A stretch of 11,468 bases of DNA from an uncultured Porphyromonas sp. (GTDB lineage: Bacteria; Bacteroidota; Bacteroidia; Bacteroidales; Porphyromonadaceae). Below the pieces are notes generated by a model. It saw nothing but the letters and a program-made list of their open reading frames with translations, had not been told where the DNA came from and did not search any database. Of the stretch, positions 6,371-11,468 are shown piece by piece (positions within the stretch are counted from its first letter, which is position 1; the number at the start of each line of letters is the position of its first letter). The stretch spans positions 1-11,468 of the forward strand of contig NZ_CABUAN010000051.1 of assembly GCF_902489635.1 (NCBI RefSeq), written 5' to 3'. The translations under genes and the position numbers were made by a program.

Positions 6371-6593
6371 CTGGGAAAACCCAACGCCGGCTCGATACAA
6401 TAATTCAGAATCGGCTACGCATCGACATGGTGCTGTGTAGGAAAATACTGACTCCCACGTGGAAGTTTTCAAATCCCTCCGGAGGGACGAAATGATCCCC
6501 ACGGAGGGACGAAATAAAACTTCGGAGGAAATGTTTCGCGCCCACGTGAAGAATTTTTCTCGTCCACGTGGATAGTTGACAATTCCCAGATGA
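6371..6593 (+). repeat. 22-bp-phased palindrome array, copy 2 with leader
   Basis: This is the second copy of the element at 73-316, in the same orientation. The 84-bp leader (6371-6454) aligns with 73-156 without gaps at roughly 70 percent identity by my hand alignment; the first 48 bp are the better conserved part and share CTGGGAAAA, CAACGC and TCGGCTAC. Cores centred on about 6458, 6480, 6502, 6523, 6545, 6567 and 6589 keep the 22-bp step. Two are exactly CCACGTGG (6455, 6564), one is the perfect 12-bp palindrome CCCTCCGGAGGG (6475-6486), and the rest are variants. The CTTCGGAGG core is unit 4 here but unit 5 in copy 1, so unit number differs. The element occupies the divergent region between pspC and the HU gene. 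From 6594 to 6727 I see no gene or clear signal. Confidence 0.8.
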
Positions 6594-6727
6594 GCATCTC
6601 TGTTTTTCTCCCTACGGGAAATGTGAAGGATACCGACCCGAGACGATGAGAAAACGAGCGAAAACAGCTGATTTGGCAAGAAAATGGCCCTCAGCGAGAG
6701 GATATTGAAAGATTTTTGCCCAAAATA

Positions 6728-6758
6728 GTTGCAGAGAAAGAAAAAATCACTATCTTTG
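6728..6758 (+). promoter_or_regulatory. Promoter of the HU gene (Bacteroidetes type)
   Basis: GTTG (6728-6731), then exactly 19 bases, then TATCTTTG (6751-6758). This fits the Bacteroidetes vegetative promoter pattern TTTG-N19-TAnnTTTG with one mismatch in the -33 box. The spacer is A-rich, as in strong promoters of this group. Transcription would begin near 6765 and give a leader of about 105 bases. That leader contains a TCTCTAGAGA palindrome (6780-6789) and an A/U-rich stretch before the ATG, but no riboswitch I recognise. Confidence 0.7.
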
Positions 6759-6870
6759 GGGCGTGGATAGAGCTGAAAGTCTCTAGAGAGCTACTCTACA
6801 AGCCTTCAGAGCTATTCGCAAGGACCTACACATAGGACAAATGTATTACTAATCATAAACAAGTTTATCT

Positions 6871-7143
6871 ATGAACAAAACAGATTTCATCAAGACTGTT
6901 GCCGAGAAGGCTCAGCTAACTCAGAAGGACACAAAGGCTGTCTATGAGGCTATGGTAGAGACCATCCACAAGGAAATGAAGAAGGGCGAGCGCCTCACAC
7001 TCGTAGGCTTTGGCTCATTCTACGTTTCTAAGCGTGCTGCTCGCAAGGGCATCAACCCACAGTCTGGTAAGCCAATCCAGATCAAGGCTAGCAAGTCTAT
7101 CAAGTTTAAGCCTAGCTCAGCTCTAGACATCAACAAGAAGTAA
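6871..7143 (+). CDS. HU-family DNA-binding protein
   Basis: A 90-residue histone-like nucleoid protein that binds and bends DNA as a dimer. The N-terminal helical part (MNKTDFIKTVAEKAQLTQKDTKAVYEAM) leads into the core GFGSF (46-50) and the basic beta arm KRAARKGINPQSGKPI (54-69). The arm keeps the intercalating Pro63 but has Ile61 where many HU proteins have Arg in RNP. The C-terminal KASKSIKFKPSSAL is typical. Length is standard for HU/IHF subunits. It is a single-gene unit with its own strong promoter (6728-6758) and a strong terminator (7206-7244). The codon choice (repeated AAG, CGC, ATC, CTC) looks like that of a highly expressed gene. HU is favoured over an IHF subunit, but IHF-like specificity cannot be excluded from sequence. 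Confidence 0.95.
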   Translation: MNKTDFIKTVAEKAQLTQKDTKAVYEAMVETIHKEMKKGERLTLVGFGSFYVSKRAARKGINPQSGKPIQIKASKSIKFKPSSALDINKK

Positions 7144-7160
7144 GCTCTAGCTACTTACAC

Positions 7161-7197
7161 CACTGCCTTCGGGAGTGCTATGGCTCTCTCGAAGAGC
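7161..7197 (+). other. Two small hairpins in the HU 3' region
   Basis: CACT-G-CC-TTCG-GG-AGTG (7161-7177) can form a short stem capped by a UUCG tetraloop with a bulged G. GCTCT-CTCGA-AGAGC (7183-7197) forms a 5-bp stem. With the terminator stem at 7206-7244 they give three consecutive hairpins after the HU stop codon, which could protect the mRNA 3' end. The structures are seen in the sequence; the stabilising role is inference. Confidence 0.45.
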
Positions 7198-7205
7198 ATC
7201 AACAA

Positions 7206-7244
7206 ACAAGAGGGGTAGACTCCATCAGAGTCTGCCCCTCTTGT
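7206..7244. terminator. Strong bidirectional terminator, HU / MATE operon
   Basis: A 17-bp stem pairs 7206-7222 with 7228-7244, with a single G-U type mismatch and a 5-base loop (CATCA). The stem has a GGGG/CCCC core and an ACAAGAG/CTCTTGT base. It lies between convergent genes, 62 bp after the HU stop and 51 bp beyond the MATE stop, so it can end transcripts from both sides. The T-tract is weak on the plus strand (TTGTCATACT) and somewhat better on the minus strand (TTGTTTGTTG). Confidence 0.85.
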
Positions 7245-7295
7245 CATACTATATTACGGCTGTTGAAAATGTCTGGCGTAAAGGTCAAATGTCTG

Positions 7296-8654
7296 CTATC
7301 TAGTCGCCCTGCGGAAGGAGTACCTGAGGATGAGTCCCAAGAGCGTGAGGCTCACAGGGAAGGCGAACCAGATGCCCATCAATTGCAGGGGAGCACCATG
7401 CAGCCCGATGTTAAAGCCGAAGAGCCATGCCATAGCGGGTGCCACAATCAGGTGGCAGAGAGCTGCAGCGGGTGCCAGTATCGTCACACGACTGATGCCT
7501 CTGAGCGCATTGGCATAGATGATCTGTAGTGCATCGCCTATCTGGTAGAGGCAGAGCGGGATGAGTGCTAGGTAAGTCGCCTCAGCGACCGAGAGGTCGG
7601 CATTGAAGAGGCGCACCACCGGCTCACGAAACAGGACTAAGAGCGGCATCATCACCGCTGCCACAAAGAGACAGAGGTAGACGCCCGCACTGGCTACACG
7701 ACGTGTTTCTTGTCGCTCTCCTTGTGCTAGGAGCGTGCTGCTACGTATCGCTGTGGCTGCGCCGATGCCGTAGTAAACCATGAAGCCCAGCGTACTGACT
7801 GTCGCTATGATCTGATGCGCTGCCAAGGCTGACGTACCGATCCGAGCGACCAAGATGACCGCTATAGAAAAGGAAGCAGCCTCCATACCCATCTGCAGTG
7901 CTACGGGCGTGCCGAGTCGCAGCAATGGAGCCATTCCCTCACGCCACGACCAGCGCAAGCGTCGCAACCGCTCCAGGATCTCACGATAGCGTGGTAGCAG
8001 AGCGGTCACAGCAACAATCGCTAGCAGCATTGCTATGCGGCTGATCAGCGTTGCGAGGCCAGCACCATACAAGCCCCACTCGGGGAAGCCCCCTTTGCCA
8101 TAGATGAGGAGGTAGTTGAGCCCGATGTTGAGTACATTGCCCGCTAGGGTGATATACATCGGGATCTGCGTATCTCCCATCCCCTCGGTGTACTGCTTGA
8201 ACGTATTGAAGAGCATCACCACCATAAAGCCCACGATCTGGATACGGTAGTAGGGGAGGGCTATGGCGTGCAGCTCATGGGGTAGATTGAACAGCTCCAG
8301 ACTCCCCTCGAGGAGTAGGAGTCCCCCTCCGATTAGGAGGGCGATCAAGAGGTTGAGCAGGAAGCTATGCCCTAAGTAGTGCGCCACCTGATCGGAGCGT
8401 CCCCATTCCTTATTGGTTGCCACCAGCGGCGTCAGACCGTAGGAGAAGCCCATGCCGAAGATGATGACTAGGTTAAGAAAGTTATTGACAAAGGAAGCTG
8501 CCGCCAGCTCGTCTAAGCTGTGGTGACTCACCATCACATTGTCGGCAAAGCCCACGAGAATCAGTCCCACCTGCCCGATGATCACGGGCAGCCCCAGTCG
8601 TAGCAAAGGCCCGTAATGCACCCGACAGCTCCGATAGTATGCACTCCAGCTCAT
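7296..8654 (-). CDS. MATE-family multidrug/Na+ efflux transporter
   Basis: A 452-residue inner-membrane protein of the MATE family, which exports drugs and metabolites using Na+ or H+ gradients. The pattern is two homologous halves of about six spans. The first half opens GPLLRLGLPVIIGQVG (15-30) with GFADNVMVSHHSLDELAAASF (35-55), and the second opens APLLRLGTPVALQMGMEAASFSIAVILVARIGTSALAAHQI (242-282); AAHQI is a MATE hallmark. Q153 and GMGDTQIPMY (158-167) also fit the family. Length is typical. It is the last gene of recR-ligA-MATE, 23 bp after the ligA stop. The physical link with repair genes does not by itself show a shared role. The start ATG (8654) has no Shine-Dalgarno sequence. Substrate cannot be predicted. 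Confidence 0.92.
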   Translation of the reverse strand: MSWSAYYRSCRVHYGPLLRLGLPVIIGQVGLILVGFADNVMVSHHSLDELAAASFVNNFLNLVIIFGMGFSYGLTPLVATNKEWGRSDQVAHYLGHSFLLNLLIALLIGGGLLLLEGSLELFNLPHELHAIALPYYRIQIVGFMVVMLFNTFKQYTEGMGDTQIPMYITLAGNVLNIGLNYLLIYGKGGFPEWGLYGAGLATLISRIAMLLAIVAVTALLPRYREILERLRRLRWSWREGMAPLLRLGTPVALQMGMEAASFSIAVILVARIGTSALAAHQIIATVSTLGFMVYYGIGAATAIRSSTLLAQGERQETRRVASAGVYLCLFVAAVMMPLLVLFREPVVRLFNADLSVAEATYLALIPLCLYQIGDALQIIYANALRGISRVTILAPAAALCHLIVAPAMAWLFGFNIGLHGAPLQLMGIWFAFPVSLTLLGLILRYSFRRATR

Positions 8655-8677
8655 ATCACACGAACCGCACCGGACGA

Positions 8678-10717
8678 CTAAGAGTTAAGGCGAGCGAGAA
8701 ACTCCTCCTCCGTGACGAGCGGGATGCCGAGCTCCTCAGCTTTAGCACGCTTTGAGGGACCCATATCGCTACCCATCAGGACGAAGGTCGTACGGCCGGA
8801 GATGCTCCCTACGTTAGTTCCGCCATGCTGCTCGATGAGCTGCTTATACTCGTCACGGCTGTGCTGGGTGAAGCTCCCTGAGATAACGATGCGCTCGCCT
8901 TCGAGGCGGTTGGACTGAGGCGTATCGGTCGCCTCTTCGGCACGCTCCTCTAGGATTACGCCACAGCGCTGCAGCTCTGCGATCAACTGCTGGTTACGCT
9001 CTAGCGAGAAGAAGTAAACGACCTGCTCCGCTATCTTCGGCCCTACATCGGGCAGTGCTTGTAGCTCGTAGTCGGTCGCCTGGGCTAGACGCTCGATGCT
9101 CTGGAAGTGTCGTGCCAGTGTCTTCGCCGTGCCCTCGCCGACATAGCGGATCCCGATGCCGTAGAGTAGACGCGCGAAGGGGCGACTCTTCGACTGCTCG
9201 ATGCTGGCGAGGAGGTTGTTGATCGACTTCTCCTTAAAGTTCGGCAGCTGCGCCAGATCGCTAGCTGTGAGCTTATAGAGGTCGTCAATGTTTTCGATAA
9301 GATGTCTGTCAAAGAGCGCATCGATCGTCTCAGGACCCACGTTGATGTCTGCAGCTCGTCGTGTGCAGTAGTGCTCGATGCGCCCCATGATCTGTGGCGG
9401 GCAGGCGTAGCTGTTGACACAGTAGTAGCCCACCGAGCCATCGATCTGCTGAAGTGGCGCACCACAAGCGGGACAGCGCTCAGGCAGGCGTACAGGCTCC
9501 GCCTCGGGTCGTCTGAGACTGGTCTCCACAGCGGTAATCTTAGGAATGATCTCGCCGCCCTTCTCTATATATACGTAGTCATGGTAGTGTAGGTCGAGGC
9601 TCTTGATGAACTCCTCGTTGTGCAGTGTAGCGCGACGCACCACCGTCCCCGAGATGAGGACCGGCTCCACATTGGCCACAGGCGTGACGATACCTGAGCG
9701 ACCCACCTGATAGTCCACCGAGAGAAGCTCCGCGCGCGCATTCTCTGGCTGATACTTGTAGGCAAAAGCCCATCGTGGCGACTTCGCCGTATTGCCGAGC
9801 GCACGTTGCTGCGTGAGACTGTCCACCTTGAGGACGATACCATCCGTGGCGTAGGGCAGATCGCCCCGCTGCACGTCCCACTCATCTATATAATGGTATA
9901 GTGCCGACAGGTCGCTACTCTTAAATGGTACGACGCCCGTGTCAAAGCCCATCTCCTCCAGGAGCTTCATCCGCTCATAGTAACTATCCGGCAGACGAGT
10001 CTCATCATCTAGCGCATAGAGGTAGTAGCAGATGCAGAGCAGACGACGCTGCGCCACGACACGACTATTGAGCGTCTTGAGCGTACCCGCAGCCGCATTG
10101 CGCGGATTGGCAAAAGGCGCTTCGCCCTCAGTCGCGCGCTCGCCATTGAGCCGCTCGAACTCCTTGAAGGGCAGTAACACTTCGCCACGCACCTCGATGC
10201 GCCCCGTCGTATAGTCGGGATGCCCCGCAACGGGGCGCAGACGTAGCGGCACCGACTGGATCGTCCGCACATTGACCGTCACGTCATCGCCGAGCGTCCC
10301 GTCACCACGCGTCACGGCACGCACCAGCACCCCCTCCTCGTAGATGAGCGATATGGAAGAGCCGTCATACTTCATCTCCGCCACCCACGGTACATCGTCC
10401 GTAGCTAGGAGCGTGTCGGTACGCTCGCAGATCTCAGCGATCTCGTCGTAGTTGTACGTGTTCGAGAGCGAAAGCATCGGCCGCTCGTGCGCCACCTGAA
10501 CGAAAGCATCGTTTCGATCTCGCCCCACACGTAGGGATGGCGAGGTCGGGTCTGCAAACTCAGGGTGCTCCGCCTCCAACGTAAGGAGTCGCTGCATCAG
10601 GGCGTCGTAGTCCGCATCGCTAATGGTCGGGGCATTGTCTAGGTAGTAAGCGCGGTTGTGCTGCTCGATGGTTTTGCGCAGCTGCTCGATCTCTAGCTCT
10701 GTATTATTGGATGTCAT
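8678..10717 (-). CDS. ligA: NAD+-dependent DNA ligase
   Basis: LigA seals nicks with 3'-OH and 5'-phosphate ends during replication and repair, using NAD+. The 679-residue protein has the full domain order. The Ia NAD-binding part includes HNRAYYLDNAPTISDADYD (20-38). The adenylation motif EMKYDG (114-119) has nucleophile Lys116, followed by RGDG (137-140) and the EVRGEV motif (175-180). Further typical motifs are NPRNAAAGTLK (204-214), TDGIVLKVD (291-299) and WAFAYKY (316-322). The OB fold follows (VGRSGIVTPVA, 338-348). The zinc finger uses Cys415, Cys418, Cys433 and Cys439. Helix-hairpin-helix repeats cover about 484-570, and a BRCT domain about 603-679. It starts 6 bp after the recR stop, which indicates translational coupling or at least a shared transcript. 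This is an essential gene with no sign of damage. Confidence 0.98.
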   Translation of the reverse strand: MTSNNTELEIEQLRKTIEQHNRAYYLDNAPTISDADYDALMQRLLTLEAEHPEFADPTSPSLRVGRDRNDAFVQVAHERPMLSLSNTYNYDEIAEICERTDTLLATDDVPWVAEMKYDGSSISLIYEEGVLVRAVTRGDGTLGDDVTVNVRTIQSVPLRLRPVAGHPDYTTGRIEVRGEVLLPFKEFERLNGERATEGEAPFANPRNAAAGTLKTLNSRVVAQRRLLCICYYLYALDDETRLPDSYYERMKLLEEMGFDTGVVPFKSSDLSALYHYIDEWDVQRGDLPYATDGIVLKVDSLTQQRALGNTAKSPRWAFAYKYQPENARAELLSVDYQVGRSGIVTPVANVEPVLISGTVVRRATLHNEEFIKSLDLHYHDYVYIEKGGEIIPKITAVETSLRRPEAEPVRLPERCPACGAPLQQIDGSVGYYCVNSYACPPQIMGRIEHYCTRRAADINVGPETIDALFDRHLIENIDDLYKLTASDLAQLPNFKEKSINNLLASIEQSKSRPFARLLYGIGIRYVGEGTAKTLARHFQSIERLAQATDYELQALPDVGPKIAEQVVYFFSLERNQQLIAELQRCGVILEERAEEATDTPQSNRLEGERIVISGSFTQHSRDEYKQLIEQHGGTNVGSISGRTTFVLMGSDMGPSKRAKAEELGIPLVTEEEFLARLNS

Positions 10718-10723
10718 AGGGAG

Positions 10724-11341
10724 TTACTTCACTTGGTCAAAGGGGGTACGATTCGCGATGGCGCTCCCGAGCGTCACCTCGTCGGCATACTCGATCTCGT
10801 CACCGATAGAGATACCCCGTGCGATGAGCGAGACCAGCACACCCGTAGACTCTAGACGCTTATATATATAGTAGTTGGTCGTGTCACCCTCTAGGGTCGA
10901 GCGTATGGCGAGGATCACCTCACGGACAGACTCTTCCTGGACACGCTCGTAGAGCGACTCGATCTCTAGGTCGTTTGGCGTGATGCCATCTATGGGAGAG
11001 ATGATCCCGCCCAAGACGTGGTATAGACCTTTGTATCGGTGCGTCTGCTCGATGGTCAGCACGTCCTTCACCTGCTCGACCACGCAGACGGTGCTCTGGT
11101 CACGTTGCGGATCGGAGCAAATGTCGCAGAGCGGGCTGTCGCTGATGCAGTGGCACCGCTCGCAGTAGCAGATCTTCTGGCGAAGGTCTATGATCGCCTC
11201 CCCCAGATGCTGCGCATAGGAGGGCGGCTGACGAAGCAGGTGCAACGCCATACGCATAGCAGTCTTGCGCCCTATGCCAGGAAGGAGGGAGAGCTGATCT
11301 ACGGCACGCTCGAGCCATTGGGAGGGGTACTGATCTTTCAT
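10724..11341 (-). CDS. recR: Recombination mediator protein RecR
   Basis: RecR works with RecO (and RecF) to load RecA on SSB-coated gaps. The 205-residue protein shows the standard layout. An N-terminal helix-hairpin-helix lies at LSLLPGIGRKTAMRMALHLL (17-36). The C4 zinc site is Cys60, Cys63, Cys72 and Cys75 (CERC...CDIC). The TOPRIM domain starts near VCVVEQVKDVLTIE (85-98), and the C-terminal signature GDEIEYADEVTLGSAIANR (180-198) follows. Extra Cys58 and Cys65 flank the zinc site. It leads the recR-ligA-MATE group and probably has its own promoter just upstream (TATCTTTG at 11366-11359), giving a leader of only about 10 bases. The ATG (11341) has no Shine-Dalgarno sequence. Length and motifs match the family. 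Confidence 0.97.
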   Translation of the reverse strand: MKDQYPSQWLERAVDQLSLLPGIGRKTAMRMALHLLRQPPSYAQHLGEAIIDLRQKICYCERCHCISDSPLCDICSDPQRDQSTVCVVEQVKDVLTIEQTHRYKGLYHVLGGIISPIDGITPNDLEIESLYERVQEESVREVILAIRSTLEGDTTNYYIYKRLESTGVLVSLIARGISIGDEIEYADEVTLGSAIANRTPFDQVK

Positions 11342-11351
11342 AGTTTAGTAG

Positions 11352-11379
11352 GTCGCCACAAAGATACGAAAATGGCGAC
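11352..11379 (-). promoter_or_regulatory. recR promoter -7 box inside a 7-14-7 inverted repeat
   Basis: TATCTTTG (minus strand, 11366-11359) matches the Bacteroidetes -7 consensus TAnnTTTG, 17 bases before the recR ATG. It is enclosed by a perfect inverted repeat, GTCGCCA (11352-11358) and TGGCGAC (11373-11379), whose centres are 21 bp apart, about two helical turns. The -33 position has no TTTG. The geometry suits an operator for a dimeric repressor that would block the -7 region. Beyond it, 11380-11468 contains only AT-rich DNA and no gene I can support. Confidence 0.55.
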
Positions 11380-11468
11380 TGTCGATTGTAGGATATCAAG
11401 ACGAGTAACGATTTGCTTTCTAAGTTCATATGCAAGTAAAAAGCGAAGTTTTTTCTCGTTTCGGAAGC

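Noticed and set aside
6311..6679. Minus-strand ORF of 122 codons over the second array
   Set aside because: It shares STW.SVF-like peptides with the first array purely through repeat DNA, has no recognisable domain, and covers the probable pspC promoter.
6765..6870. Riboswitch in the HU leader
   Set aside because: Only a TCTCTAGAGA palindrome and an A/U-rich end are visible; no known riboswitch core can be recognised.
7268..7295. Short direct repeat AAATGTCTG beside the MATE stop
   Set aside because: Two 9-bp copies in a short gap are not distinctive, and no structure or signal goes with them.

Overview
The window reads as an ordinary chromosomal segment of a Bacteroidetes bacterium, most likely a Porphyromonas species. 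The genus is inferred from protein style, from the moderately GC-rich coding DNA, and from recall of the P. asaccharolytica/P. uenonis group; no database search was possible. Three sequence signs agree with Bacteroidetes. None of the nine start codons has a convincing Shine-Dalgarno sequence. The promoter before the HU gene matches the Bacteroidetes TTG-N19-TAnnTTTG pattern. The RF2 and topoisomerase III proteins carry motif variants I associate with this phylum.

Layout. Positions 1-473 hold no convincing gene: a hairpin, a 22-bp-phased palindrome array, a heptanucleotide repeat and a CTAG-rich cluster of inverted repeats. Positions 474-6256 are five genes on the minus strand. In transcription order they are a PspC-domain membrane protein, a MarR-type regulator, a long-chain acyl-CoA ligase, prfB (RF2, with a programmed +1 frameshift) and topB (topoisomerase III). 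Positions 6257-6870 are a 614-bp divergent intergenic region holding a second, diverged copy of the palindrome array and the HU promoter and leader. An HU-family gene lies on the plus strand at 6871-7143. It is followed by hairpins and a strong terminator that also faces the convergent minus-strand group recR-ligA-MATE (11341 to 7296).

How the genes fit together. recR and ligA (6 bp apart) serve recombinational repair and nick sealing; a MATE exporter follows 23 bp after ligA. prfB and topB are 10 bp apart and probably co-transcribed. pspC, marR and the acyl-CoA ligase may form an envelope/lipid unit whose regulator sits beside its target.

The most unusual content is non-coding. Two copies of a dispersed element (about 73-316 and 6371-6593) share an 84-bp ungapped leader followed by 7-8 short GC-rich palindromes (CCACGTGG and variants) spaced almost exactly 22 bp apart by AT-rich spacers. 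Other notable points are a perfect 7-14-7 inverted repeat enclosing the probable recR -7 box, and an SD-like stimulator in the prfB frameshift of an organism whose genes here otherwise lack SD sequences.
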